Position numbers and translations under genes: made by a program. Below are positions 42,255-50,994 of a stretch of DNA of 64,000 nt, piece after piece; the stretch's first letter is position 1, and each line of letters opens with the position of its first letter. Below the pieces are notes generated by a model. The model did not search any database, was not told where the DNA came from, and saw only the letters and a list, made by a program, of their open reading frames with translations. This DNA is from an uncultured Litoreibacter sp. (lineage in GTDB: Bacteria; Pseudomonadota; Alphaproteobacteria; Rhodobacterales; Rhodobacteraceae). Where the stretch lies: contig CANLOU010000005.1 in assembly GCA_947492995.1 (NCBI GenBank), forward strand, positions 41,744 through 105,743, written 5' to 3'.

Positions 42255-43052
42255 ATGGCGACCAATGCATTGCCACAAGGCAAACCCCGCCGTTACAAGT
42301 CGCTCCGCACCATAGCGGCGCTTGTCGTGCGCGAGATGGTCAGCACATACGGGCGCTCTCCCGGTGGTTACGTCTGGGCCATTCTGGAACCTGTCGCCGC
42401 AATTGCGGTGCTATCGGTAGCGTTTTCATACGCCTTCAAGGTTCCCTCGTTGGGCACCAATTTCCCGATTTTCTTTGCCAGCGGCTACCTTGCCTTCGTG
42501 CTTTATGCCGACGTGGCCGCCAAGACGGCAAGGTCAATCAGGTTTTCAAGGCAGTTGTTAAACTACCCGGCCGTTAGGTACACAGACACCATTTTTGCGC
42601 GTCTGTTTCTGTCGCTTCTGACACAGGTCACGGTGTTCTATATCGTTATCGTGGGCATGCACTTGGTGATGGATTTGAACACAGTCATCGACCCAGTGCC
42701 GATCATGATCGCCTTGGCTATGGCCGCTTCAATCGGTTTGTCGGTCGGGGTGCTCAACTGTTACCTGACCACAGTCTATCCGGTTTGGGAGCAGTTCTGG
42801 AACATCGTCACGCGGCCTCTGTTCCTGATTTCTGGCGTCATCATCACCTACGAGACAGCGCCGCAGCAGTTGCAGTCAGTCCTTTGGTACAACCCGTTGA
42901 TCCACTTCACCGGTGTCGCCCGTCGCGGGTTTTACCCGACCTATGAGGCATCCTACGTGTCCTACACCTACTTTTTCACATGCACTTTGGTGGTGGGGAC
43001 GTTGGGATTAATGCTGCTGTATCGCCATCATAAAACGCTAACCGAAATCTAG
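42255..43052 (+). CDS. kpsM: Capsule-type polysaccharide ABC exporter permease (KpsM-like)
   Basis: The 265-residue membrane protein has six hydrophobic segments and the ABC-2 permease pattern: REMVSTYGRSPGGYVWAILEPV (about residues 26-47) before the first span, and LISGVIITYE before the last spans. It forms the channel with KpsT. ATG 42255 has GGGTGA upstream and avoids the start at 42219, which has no ribosome binding site and would nearly touch the divergent kpsE start. Divergence of the permease from its ATPase operon, with promoters in about 49 bp, is unusual. Confidence 0.88.
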   Translation: MATNALPQGKPRRYKSLRTIAALVVREMVSTYGRSPGGYVWAILEPVAAIAVLSVAFSYAFKVPSLGTNFPIFFASGYLAFVLYADVAAKTARSIRFSRQLLNYPAVRYTDTIFARLFLSLLTQVTVFYIVIVGMHLVMDLNTVIDPVPIMIALAMAASIGLSVGVLNCYLTTVYPVWEQFWNIVTRPLFLISGVIITYETAPQQLQSVLWYNPLIHFTGVARRGFYPTYEASYVSYTYFFTCTLVVGTLGLMLLYRHHKTLTEI

Positions 43053-43056
43053 CGTT

Positions 43057-44904
43057 TCAAGTCGATACCAGTTTGATAATCAGGTTTTTGATCGGCCTAA
43101 GCGGGCCGCGCAACTTGGGGTAGCGGATCAGCATAGCGCCATAGACCAGTTTCATCCGGTGATACATCCGCATCTTGAAAGATGCGTTTGCGGCCTCCAA
43201 TTGGCCAACCTGTTCTTGGATGGACCCCACCGCCAAATAGGATGCGAGCTTTTGTAATTTGTATTCCAGTTTGGCGTAGCTTCGCGCCGCGAAAAGCGGG
43301 TTCATCACGCTCATGACCCGGTAGCCCGTGCCCTGCGCAACATAGCCAATCATCCGCTCCTGCGCATGGGCCAGACCGCCATCCACGTGGTTTGGCTCGG
43401 CGTTGTAATCTTCCCAACGCCAGTCATGTTCAAACATTGGGGCCAGCGCGGCGGTGCGGAACCAGTACATCGTTCCATAAGGTGCGACCGGAGTGGCCTC
43501 ATCCAGCTTCACATTAATCCCTATCTGCGCCAGCAGCTTACGAACGCGCGGCTTATTCGTGTACCAGGAATGCCCCAGCGTCCCAAAGCCCATATGAATA
43601 ACGGGCGGGATAACCAGCCCTATATCCGGCTCGGCCTCCATCATATCCAGCAAGTTGGCGACATAGCCGGGGCTGGGCACAAGGTTGTCAAATAGGTGGT
43701 CTTTGAAGCTCTCCCCAACCTGACGCGGCACTTGGGGGGTGCGTTTGGAATGCAACCGCAGCGCGACCTCATAGCGATTGGCGGCGATCACGTCGCGCCA
43801 CGTGATAAACAACGAGGACATGTCGCGGCCCCGGTTTTGCTCGACCACCCGCACCTCACGCGCATTGGACGCCCAGCCTTTTTCGGCAAGAAACGCCTCA
43901 ATCGAGACTTTGTCATCCTCCGAAGCGGTCGTGATATGAAGCTCCGATTTGCAGGGCAGCCGCTCAATAAGGTCCCAGAACTCCGGCATCATGTTGGCGT
44001 AGAATGCGTGAATGAACACCGCAACGCGCCCGAAAGCCCAAGTGTCGCGCGGAGCCCGTTGCGCCTCCATCGGGAGGACAGCATATTGGTCCGCCATACT
44101 GGAAAAATCGCGCAATGCCATTTTCCGCGAGGCATAATCCCCAATCGCGGCATAGATCGCCGGATGTTCGATGCGCAATTGGTCAAAGGCCTGCCGCATA
44201 TAAATCGCGCGAAGGTCGTGTTGCACTGGGTCCAGCTTCAAGACAGCCAACGGGATCACCGGGGCGCGATCTTCGACCAGTTTGTGAACCTCGTTTATGT
44301 GCGGCTCAAACGTTTCTAGTCGATCCGCGGCCATGGCATAGGTGACGGAATAGCCTGCATCTGACCACGCTTTCGCAAACGGCATCTGTACGCGGCGCAG
44401 CGCGTCATTGTCATCACGGGGTGCGGGCAATCCATCCAGCATCTCTCGCAAACCGGCGTTTTCCCAAACACCCGGCCCAAAGACGGCAAAATCAAAATAC
44501 GGGATGCGGCCATCAGCGCTGTCATGTTTGAAGCGCGGGTCTAGCGACAAGTCATGCCAATACGCTGAATAAAGCGCGGCTCCTGCTGCCGCTTCAAGGC
44601 ACTCGGAAATTGGTCGAAGGGGTCCGATGGCATTGCTGCCAGTCACAACAATCCGGTGAGCGGCAATCTCGGGATCAGCCGTCAGCGCGGCGGCCAAGGC
44701 AATCAACGGGTCCGGCTCGGTTCCGGGTCCGGGCAACGTGCCGTCGCTTGCGTATTGACCTTGCTCGTCGGTCCCAAATTGCACGGTGATGACCCGGTCG
44801 CAGGCCTGCCCCAGCGCGTCACGCAAGGTTGCTACATGCGCCATCCCCAGGTCATCAGCGGCGAGGGCGTAAATTGCGGTGGTCTGCTGTGTCATCTGCG
44901 TCAA
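43057..44904 (-). CDS. Rhamnan-synthesis protein F (RgpF) family protein
   Basis: The 615-residue protein has the RgpF domain in its C-terminal half: VAVFIHAFYANMMPEFWDLIERL (about residues 284-306), EQNRGRDMSSLFITWRDV, LHSKRTPQVPRQVGESFKDHLFDNL, and GTMYWFRTAALAPMF. RgpF acts in rhamnose-glucose polysaccharide assembly, by side-chain addition or chain extension. The N-terminal half (about 1-270) has no clear family and may be another transferase-like domain. It overlaps the sulfotransferase gene by 4 bp and ends the rfb operon. Confidence 0.87.
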   Translation of the reverse strand: MTQMTQQTTAIYALAADDLGMAHVATLRDALGQACDRVITVQFGTDEQGQYASDGTLPGPGTEPDPLIALAAALTADPEIAAHRIVVTGSNAIGPLRPISECLEAAAGAALYSAYWHDLSLDPRFKHDSADGRIPYFDFAVFGPGVWENAGLREMLDGLPAPRDDNDALRRVQMPFAKAWSDAGYSVTYAMAADRLETFEPHINEVHKLVEDRAPVIPLAVLKLDPVQHDLRAIYMRQAFDQLRIEHPAIYAAIGDYASRKMALRDFSSMADQYAVLPMEAQRAPRDTWAFGRVAVFIHAFYANMMPEFWDLIERLPCKSELHITTASEDDKVSIEAFLAEKGWASNAREVRVVEQNRGRDMSSLFITWRDVIAANRYEVALRLHSKRTPQVPRQVGESFKDHLFDNLVPSPGYVANLLDMMEAEPDIGLVIPPVIHMGFGTLGHSWYTNKPRVRKLLAQIGINVKLDEATPVAPYGTMYWFRTAALAPMFEHDWRWEDYNAEPNHVDGGLAHAQERMIGYVAQGTGYRVMSVMNPLFAARSYAKLEYKLQKLASYLAVGSIQEQVGQLEAANASFKMRMYHRMKLVYGAMLIRYPKLRGPLRPIKNLIIKLVST

Positions 44905-45686
44905 ACCTGCGGCTTGTCGCCGTAACCAAGGTCAATCATCTGCGCCTTATGTGTGTCGTAAAAACGCGCGACCTGTTCGGGGGTCAAAAAATTCAGGTAA
45001 TTGTTTTGCTGGCGCTTCCAGAAGAACTTTCCGTTCTGCTCGGTACGTTTGTCGGCTGCCGCAAAAACGCGGCCTAGATTAACGTCTGGTATCTCCAGAA
45101 ACTCGGCAATCCCCCGCACCTGATTTTTGAAATCACTTTGCAGGTCTTCATATCGCAGGATATGGATTTTCTCCCCAGCCGCCTGCCGCGCTTTGAACTT
45201 GGCGGCGTGTTCAAAGACACCTCCGAAGGCATCGTTGCGGGGAAAAAGCGTCTGATGATCCAGAAACATCTGGAATGCCTGCTCCATTTGCGCTGGCGTC
45301 AAATCCTCAACTCGGTCGAACTGGATCGGGAAGCCCTTTCCGGTTTCGGCCGCAACGTTGCCAGACACAAAGTTCAGGTAGGACAAGAACACATCCAACG
45401 GATGGCGGTAGATATAGATGACCTTGTCAGTATGAAGCGGCCCGTCTTTATCCGCGTCCAGAACTTCTTTGTGGTGGGATTTATAGAAGAACCAATCCAC
45501 ACCGCGAAAATGCCATCCCTCGTCGCGCACTGACCCGAAATGTGTGTCGCTGACAAAACGCTGCATGAAACCCGGCCCCTGCGGGATCCGGATCATGGCG
45601 CAGATAATGGCGCGCAACCACGTGTTGCCACTTTTGGGGAAGGAATACAGCCCGACAACTTGCGCGCGTTCGTTGCCCTCGATCAT
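44901..45686 (-). CDS. Sulfotransferase, coupled to the rhamnose operon
   Basis: The 261-residue protein is a complete sulfotransferase. It has the 5'-phosphosulfate loop FPKSGNTWLRA (about residues 16-26), the 3'-phosphate motif IYRHPLDVFLSYLNF (about 93-107), and the C-terminal KRQQNNYLNFL-x-PEQVARFY region typical of PAPS enzymes. It overlaps the upstream unknown gene by 4 bp and the RgpF gene downstream by 4 bp. That makes it part of the same translationally coupled operon as the dTDP-L-rhamnose genes, and a sugar in that polymer is its likely substrate. It has no signal peptide. Confidence 0.88.
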   Translation of the reverse strand: MIEGNERAQVVGLYSFPKSGNTWLRAIICAMIRIPQGPGFMQRFVSDTHFGSVRDEGWHFRGVDWFFYKSHHKEVLDADKDGPLHTDKVIYIYRHPLDVFLSYLNFVSGNVAAETGKGFPIQFDRVEDLTPAQMEQAFQMFLDHQTLFPRNDAFGGVFEHAAKFKARQAAGEKIHILRYEDLQSDFKNQVRGIAEFLEIPDVNLGRVFAAADKRTEQNGKFFWKRQQNNYLNFLTPEQVARFYDTHKAQMIDLGYGDKPQV

Positions 45687-46414
45687 GGCGCGTCCCCCGT
45701 GACCAAACCAAGATCCTCGGCCATCTCCGCGATATTGTCGAGCATCACCGCCCCGAACGTGTCATTGGCCAGCAATGCGTCCTCGCTCCAGTATTGTCGG
45801 GCAAGGGTTTCGCCGTCGAACGCTTCTTCGGGCGTCTTCATGAAATGAGCCCCCGGTGCATCTGCCGTGATCCGTTCCAAGGCGGTGCAATACGCTTGCC
45901 AAAGGCCAACGCGTTGTTCCAGCGAGGCAACCCCATGCTTGTTAATCATCTTCGAAGCCGCGCCATCTTGGGCTAGCATATAGGCCTCGTCCGCGATTGG
46001 CGGAGGCGGCGGCAAGACGATAGTGGGCAGCCCCTCGGTGGCATTCCAAATTGCAGCCATCATCGGGGCCGCATCCACCTGCGCGCGGCGGCGCGCAATG
46101 GGCCGGTACCGCGAGGGGTCCACTTCTGATTCCTGCGTCATACTCAGCCGCTGAAACCTTACGTCCATGGCGCAAATAATACCGAAATCGGCGGTCTTGC
46201 CATCAAGCTCGGTCTGCAGCTGCTGTTGAAATGCAGGCGACACGTCTCTGGACAGATTGTTTGGCACCGCGGGCAGGAAATTCGGGGTGTATTTCTCGCC
46301 TGTTAACAGGAATGGAACCACCTCAAAACCGTAGATATTCTTGGTATTCTGGCGGCGGGCAAAGGCTCTTGCCAAAGCGCGCGCATGCCCGTGACCAAAG
46401 AGGAAAGCCTTCAC
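45683..46414 (-). CDS. Unrecognised protein, possibly a divergent SGNH-like fold
   Basis: I do not recognise this 243-residue protein (GTG start at 46414, GGAGGG 7 nt upstream, overlapping the epimerase stop as GTGA). It begins VKAFLFGHGHARALARAF, reminiscent of a GxSHxxAL-type SGNH block I, with Ser replaced by Gly. Near the C-terminus it has WSEDALLANDTFGAVMLDNI, like the D-x-x-H-x-N-x-x-(YF)-G block V but with Asn at the His position. If truly SGNH-like, its catalytic residues look degenerate. It sits between an epimerase and a sulfotransferase in the rhamnose operon. Confidence 0.6.
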   Translation of the reverse strand: MKAFLFGHGHARALARAFARRQNTKNIYGFEVVPFLLTGEKYTPNFLPAVPNNLSRDVSPAFQQQLQTELDGKTADFGIICAMDVRFQRLSMTQESEVDPSRYRPIARRRAQVDAAPMMAAIWNATEGLPTIVLPPPPPIADEAYMLAQDGAASKMINKHGVASLEQRVGLWQAYCTALERITADAPGAHFMKTPEEAFDGETLARQYWSEDALLANDTFGAVMLDNIAEMAEDLGLVTGDAP

Positions 46415-47511
46415 AACGCGCCCTCCGCCTGTTGGGTCTTGGACCACTCCACCAATGCATGAAGGCCCGTCTGCAAATCAACCTTTGGCGTCCAGTTCAA
46501 AGCGTCACGTGCGGCTGTTATGTCGGCCACCCCATAGCGAATGTCGCCGGGTCGGTAATCGCCCGTTATTTCCGTTTTGCCAGTATCCGCGCCCAGCAAT
46601 TCCAGCAATGTTCGTGCAGTATTGATAATGGTGCTGGCCTCGCCAGACCCAATGTCACAAATACCAGCGGGCAGCACATCAGAGGTGCAAAGCGCCACAA
46701 AAGCGGCAACCACGTCGTCGACGTAAACAAAGTCGCGGGTGATCTCACCATCTTCATAAATGTTGAGCGTCTTCCCCTCCATGATCTGGCGGGTGAAGAT
46801 CGACAGGACGCCGGTATAAGGGTTGCTTAGGGATTGGCCGGGCCCATAGACGTTTTGCAGCCGGATAATGCCAACACCAATATCAGTGCCCCAAAACGCC
46901 TGCTCCAGCAGATATTCCTGCATCAGCTTCGTGGAAGCATAAATAGATGCTGGCTGAACAGCGGTGTTGGCAGCGGCGGTCGGAACCGGCGTCAGGTCCC
47001 TGCCCTGCGCGTCTTTTGGCGCAAACTGCCCGGCGGCAAGTGCCGCATCTCCGCGTGGCAGGGCCAGCTGATGCGCGCCATTTGCATCGACACAAGCCCC
47101 TTCCCCATAAACAGCACGCGATCCAGCCAACAGCACCCTTTTCACAGTGCCGCTTTTGCGAATGGCGTTGATAAGGTGAGCCGTGCCTTGCACATTGACC
47201 GCGCAATAACGGTCGGGTTCGTCGAAGCTCTGGCCGGTGCCCGTTTCCGCCGCTAGATGAATGACAATCTCTGGCTTGCTGGCGTCAAATGCGGCCTGCA
47301 GCGCGTCCGCGTCGCGGACGTCACCCACCACTGGCTGCAACTGAGCAGCTGCAAGCCTGTCAAGATTGGCGGAGTTGTCGCCATGCACTTGGTCAAGCAG
47401 GTTGTCAAAGACGGTGACCTTCGCGCCGGCCTCTGTCAAAGACGCACTCAGTCGCGCGCCGATGAACCCGGCACCGCCAGTAATCAGTATGCTGCGACCC
47501 GCGACATCCAC
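46411..47511 (-). CDS. NAD-dependent sugar epimerase/dehydratase, possibly dTDP-L-rhamnose 4-epimerase
   Basis: The 366-residue extended SDR has the [11 protein letters not shown] cofactor motif (about residues 11-21), a Ser/Thr site in AGSRAVYGEG, and the YASTK Tyr/Lys pair within PASIYASTKLMQE (about 188-200). The combination of AGSRAVYGEG and a PVPTxxxxxVQPASIYASTK region resembles dTDP-L-rhamnose 4-epimerases that make dTDP-6-deoxy-L-talose. The location directly after rfbA fits use of the same nucleotide sugar. UDP-sugar epimerase activity cannot be excluded. Confidence 0.82.
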   Translation of the reverse strand: MDVAGRSILITGGAGFIGARLSASLTEAGAKVTVFDNLLDQVHGDNSANLDRLAAAQLQPVVGDVRDADALQAAFDASKPEIVIHLAAETGTGQSFDEPDRYCAVNVQGTAHLINAIRKSGTVKRVLLAGSRAVYGEGACVDANGAHQLALPRGDAALAAGQFAPKDAQGRDLTPVPTAAANTAVQPASIYASTKLMQEYLLEQAFWGTDIGVGIIRLQNVYGPGQSLSNPYTGVLSIFTRQIMEGKTLNIYEDGEITRDFVYVDDVVAAFVALCTSDVLPAGICDIGSGEASTIINTARTLLELLGADTGKTEITGDYRPGDIRYGVADITAARDALNWTPKVDLQTGLHALVEWSKTQQAEGAL

Positions 47512-47515
47512 GGCG

Positions 47516-48403
47516 TTACCCGCCCTTTTTCAGCGACTTGAGATATGCGCCGTAATTGTTCTTTTTGAACCTCTCGGCCCGTTCGCCAAGCTGCGCATCA
47601 TTGATCCAGCCCGCCTCATAGGCGATCTCATCAGGGCTGCCGGTTTGCATACCCTGCCGATCCTGCAAGGTGCGCACGAAGTTGCCAGCGTCCAACATGC
47701 TGGCATGCGTGCCGGTGTCCAGCCACGCATAGCCACGGCCCATGCGTTCGACCTTCAGCTTGCCTTCATTCAGGTAGGCCTCCAGCAAGGTGGTGATTTC
47801 CAGCTCGCCACGCTCGGACGGTTGAACCTTCCGCGCGCGCGCGGGTGCATCACCATCAAGCAAATACAGACCCGTGACTGCATAATTCGACGGCGGCACA
47901 TCAGGCTTTTCGATAATCTGACGCGCCGTGCCGTCTGGGGCGAAATCCACAACGCCGTAACGTTCCGGGTCGGCGACATGGTAGCCAAACACGCATCCCC
48001 CGCCATCTTTCAGCTCTGCGTCAGCACGGCGCAAGATGTCGGGCAGGCCATGGCCAAAGAACAGGTTGTCCCCCAAGACCAGCGCGGATGAAGCGCCATC
48101 AAGGAAGTCTTCTGCCAAAATATAGGCCTGCGCCAGACCATCAGGCGACGGCTGTTTGATATAGGTCAACTCGATCCCCCATTGGGAACCGTCGCCCAAC
48201 AGCCGCTTGAACTGATCTTGATCCTCGACGGTGGTGATGATCGCGATTTCGCGGATGCCAGCCAGCATCAACACGCTCAGCGGATAGTAGATCATCGGCT
48301 TGTCATAGATTGGCAGCAGCTGTTTAGAGACCGCTTGCGTGACCGGATACAGCCGAGTGCCCGATCCCCCCGCCAAAATGATACCTTTGCGGGCAGTGCC
48401 CAT
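47516..48403 (-). CDS. rfbA: Glucose-1-phosphate thymidylyltransferase (RfbA/RmlA)
   Basis: RmlA makes dTDP-glucose, the first step to dTDP-L-rhamnose. The 295-residue protein carries KGIILAGGSGTRLYPVTQAVSKQLLPIYDKPMIYYPLSVLMLAGI (residues 6-50) with the nucleotide-binding GGxGTRL and catalytic Lys, plus LGDNLFFGHGL and WLDTGTHASMLDAGNFV. It lies 3 bp after rfbD and 4 bp before the epimerase gene. Length and motifs are standard. Confidence 0.95.
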   Translation of the reverse strand: MGTARKGIILAGGSGTRLYPVTQAVSKQLLPIYDKPMIYYPLSVLMLAGIREIAIITTVEDQDQFKRLLGDGSQWGIELTYIKQPSPDGLAQAYILAEDFLDGASSALVLGDNLFFGHGLPDILRRADAELKDGGGCVFGYHVADPERYGVVDFAPDGTARQIIEKPDVPPSNYAVTGLYLLDGDAPARARKVQPSERGELEITTLLEAYLNEGKLKVERMGRGYAWLDTGTHASMLDAGNFVRTLQDRQGMQTGSPDEIAYEAGWINDAQLGERAERFKKNNYGAYLKSLKKGG

Positions 48404-48406
48404 AGT

Positions 48407-49270
48407 TCAATCCTCGCTTTCGCGCAGCATCTGCGTGAGTGCCAGATGCCAATCTGCGTGGCCCCTGCCAATGTCGCGCAGCAAGGACGAGCAATCCAGC
48501 CGTGAATTCGAAGGCCTGACCGCTGAGGTGGGATACGCGCTCGACGGTATATTCTCAACCTCTATATCCAAGCCCCGTTGGCGGAAAATAGCGCGTGCAA
48601 AGTCGGCCCAGCTGACATTTGGCGCACCTGAAAGATGGTAAATGTGGTCCATCGCCGTTTTCCCGCCGACCAGCGCCGAACCCAAAGCCAGGCAGGTGTT
48701 TGCGATGTCTTTGGCGGGTGTAGGCCCTCCGACTTGATCGGCCACAACTGTCAGTTTGTCGCGCGTTTCAGCCAGGCGAAGCATGGTTTTGACAAAGTTC
48801 TGGCCATACGGGGAAAATACCCAAGATGTCCTCAGAATCGTAAATTTGCCGCATGCGGCCTGAATTTCGCGCTCCCCGGCGAGTTTGCTGGCCCCGTAGA
48901 CGCTTTGTGGATTCGGGCTGTCCTCAGGCGCCCAAGCGCCGCTGCCACTTCCATCAAATACATAATCTGTTGATATGTGGACGAAAGGCAGACCCGCAGT
49001 TTTCGCCGCTCGGGCCATATGGCCCGGAGCGTTGCCATTGATAGCAAAAGCCGTCTCGCGGTCATCCTCTGCGGCATCAACGGCAGTGTAAGCCGCAGCG
49101 TTAATCACCATGTCAGCGTCCGAGGAGGCAATCTTATCGCCACATGCCGCGCCGTCCCTCAGGTCTGCGTCGCTTCGTGACAGCGCCTCTATCTCAAAGC
49201 CCTGCACGGGTCCCACCTTTTGCAAGGCGCGGGCGACCTGCCCGGTCTGACCAAAGACAAGTACCTTCAA
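48407..49270 (-). CDS. rfbD: dTDP-4-dehydrorhamnose reductase (RfbD/RmlD)
   Basis: RmlD does the last, NAD(P)H-dependent step to dTDP-L-rhamnose. The 287-residue SDR has [11 protein letters not shown] (residues 7-17), [16 protein letters not shown] (about 55-70), the [31 protein letters not shown] segment with the catalytic Tyr/Lys (about 100-130), and [18 protein letters not shown]. It overlaps rfbB by 4 bp. Gene order in the operon is rfbC-rfbB-rfbD-rfbA. Confidence 0.94.
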   Translation of the reverse strand: MKVLVFGQTGQVARALQKVGPVQGFEIEALSRSDADLRDGAACGDKIASSDADMVINAAAYTAVDAAEDDRETAFAINGNAPGHMARAAKTAGLPFVHISTDYVFDGSGSGAWAPEDSPNPQSVYGASKLAGEREIQAACGKFTILRTSWVFSPYGQNFVKTMLRLAETRDKLTVVADQVGGPTPAKDIANTCLALGSALVGGKTAMDHIYHLSGAPNVSWADFARAIFRQRGLDIEVENIPSSAYPTSAVRPSNSRLDCSSLLRDIGRGHADWHLALTQMLRESED

Positions 49271-50307
49271 GCCTTGGCGCCCAACCGTTCGCCAACACCG
49301 TCACGGTCCTGAAGCGCCCGCCACCAATCCTCGTTGTCCAGATACCACTGCACGGTCTTCTCCAACCCCTGCTCCAGCGTCACCGAGGGCCGCCATCCAA
49401 GCTCAGCAACAATGCGGGCCGGGTCGATGGCGTAACGCGCATCATGGCCCGGTCGGTCGGTGACAAACTTAATCTGCTCAGCATAAGGGGCGGCACCGGG
49501 GCGTTTGGTGTCCAAAATGGCGCAGATCATGTGAACCAGATCAAGATTGGTCGCCTCATTTTCGCCGCCGATATTGTAGCTGCGGTTCAGCTCGCCTTTT
49601 TCCAAGACGGTCAGCAACGCATCCGCGTGGTCTTCGACGTATAGCCAGTCGCGCACATTGTCGCCCTTGCCGTAAATCGGGATGTCCTTGCCAGCCAACG
49701 CGTTCAGAATGACCACAGGCACCAGCTTTTCGGGGAAGTGAAACGGCCCGTAATTGTTCGAACAATTGGTCATCACAATCGGCAATCCGTAGGTTTCGCC
49801 CCAGGCACGCACCAGATGGTCTGATGCGGCTTTCGATGCCGAATAAGGGCTGTTGGGCGCGTAAGGCGTGTCTTCCGTGAACATGCCGTCTTTGCCCAAG
49901 CTGCCAAACACCTCGTCAGTGGAGATGTGGTGGAAGCGGAACCCGTCCGGTTTGCCCTGCGCGGTCCAATAGCTGCGCGCGGCTTCCAGCACGTTGTAGG
50001 TGCCAGTGATGTTGGTTTCGATGAAAGCGCCGGGGCCATCAATTGAACGGTCCACATGGCTTTCTGCTGCCAAATGCATGATCGCATCCGGCTGGTGCTT
50101 GGCAAAAATCGTATCCAGCGCCTCGCGGTTGCGAATGTCGGCTTGTTCAAAAACATAACCGGGCGCGTTGGAAACCGAGGCGACATTGTCCAGACACGCT
50201 GCATAAGTCAGCGCATCCAGATTGACGACCTCATGCCCCGCCCTGACCGCATGGCGCACAACCGCCGAGCCAATGAAGCCCGCGCCTCCGGTTACAAGAA
50301 TTTTCAT
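49267..50307 (-). CDS. rfbB: dTDP-glucose 4,6-dehydratase (RfbB/RmlB)
   Basis: RmlB converts dTDP-glucose to dTDP-4-keto-6-deoxyglucose. The 346-residue protein has [15 protein letters not shown] (about residues 5-19), the acid/base pair in [11 protein letters not shown] (about 131-141), the [14 protein letters not shown]yr/Lys motif (about 160-173), and [20 protein letters not shown] 50307 (MKILVTGG) was chosen over 50376, which would overlap rfbC and add a non-conserved leader. It follows rfbC by 16 bp. Confidence 0.95.
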   Translation of the reverse strand: MKILVTGGAGFIGSAVVRHAVRAGHEVVNLDALTYAACLDNVASVSNAPGYVFEQADIRNREALDTIFAKHQPDAIMHLAAESHVDRSIDGPGAFIETNITGTYNVLEAARSYWTAQGKPDGFRFHHISTDEVFGSLGKDGMFTEDTPYAPNSPYSASKAASDHLVRAWGETYGLPIVMTNCSNNYGPFHFPEKLVPVVILNALAGKDIPIYGKGDNVRDWLYVEDHADALLTVLEKGELNRSYNIGGENEATNLDLVHMICAILDTKRPGAAPYAEQIKFVTDRPGHDARYAIDPARIVAELGWRPSVTLEQGLEKTVQWYLDNEDWWRALQDRDGVGERLGAKA

Positions 50308-50323
50308 GTATTTCGCCCCAACT

Positions 50324-50899
50324 TTAAGCTGTTTCGGCCTCAAAGCCAAATATCCCATCGACATCCGTGAATGCACCCGCTGTCTCGTCGTTCTTGGACA
50401 AGACCGGCGCGGTATCTCCCAATCGCCAGTTTATGGCAAGATCAGGATCGTCATATCTGACCGAGATCTCGCTGCCGCGATTGTAGAAATCACTGCATTT
50501 GTAGCTGATGACCGTGTTCTCGGTCAGGGTAACAAATCCATGCAAAAACCCATGGGGGATCAGCAATTGTTTGCCGTTGTCCTCGGACAGCTCCACCATG
50601 AAATGTTCGCCAAACGAGGGCGAACCGCTGCGAATATCAACCGCAACATCCAGCAAACGCCCCCGCGTACATGAAACCAGCTTCGTCTGCGCATGTGGCG
50701 GACGCTGGGCGTGCAGCCCGCGCAGCGTGTAACGAGTGACAGAAAGGGAGCGGTTGTCTTGCACAAAATCAATGTCGAGCCCAACATCGCGCATGGCGCG
50801 CGCGTTCCATGTTTCGAGGAAATAACCGCGATTGTCGCCAAATCTTTGAGGGACCAAAATCTTAAGGCCCTCGAGTCCTGTTTCGCTCAAATGCAACAC
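50324..50899 (-). CDS. rfbC: dTDP-4-dehydrorhamnose 3,5-epimerase (RfbC/RmlC)
   Basis: RmlC double-epimerises the 4-keto sugar before RfbD. The 191-residue cupin has [15 protein letters not shown] (about residues 22-36), [23 protein letters not shown] with the catalytic His (about 49-71), [11 protein letters not shown] with the catalytic Asp, and [12 protein letters not shown] (about 115-126). It is the first gene of the eight-gene minus-strand operon to the RgpF gene. Its 95-bp leader holds a 6-bp hairpin (50914-50930) and the promoter must lie there. Confidence 0.93.
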   Translation of the reverse strand: MLHLSETGLEGLKILVPQRFGDNRGYFLETWNARAMRDVGLDIDFVQDNRSLSVTRYTLRGLHAQRPPHAQTKLVSCTRGRLLDVAVDIRSGSPSFGEHFMVELSEDNGKQLLIPHGFLHGFVTLTENTVISYKCSDFYNRGSEISVRYDDPDLAINWRLGDTAPVLSKNDETAGAFTDVDGIFGFEAETA

Positions 50900-50913
50900 G
50901 AAATTTCTGTCCC

Positions 50914-50930
50914 GATTTGTTTTTCAAATC
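50914..50930. repeat. AT-rich hairpin in the rfbC leader
   Basis: GATTTG (50914-50919) and CAAATC (50925-50930) pair perfectly around five T. It sits 15 bp before the rfbC start codon on the transcribed minus strand and may be an operator or leader stem. A TATAGG hexamer with a TTCAAC hexamer 17 bp upstream lies just before it, a weak promoter candidate. Confidence 0.4.
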
Positions 50931-50994
50931 ACCTATAGCAGCAAGTTTTGTGCAGTTGAATGGGGACATGCGGGGAAGAATCCGGTCTTGTCGT

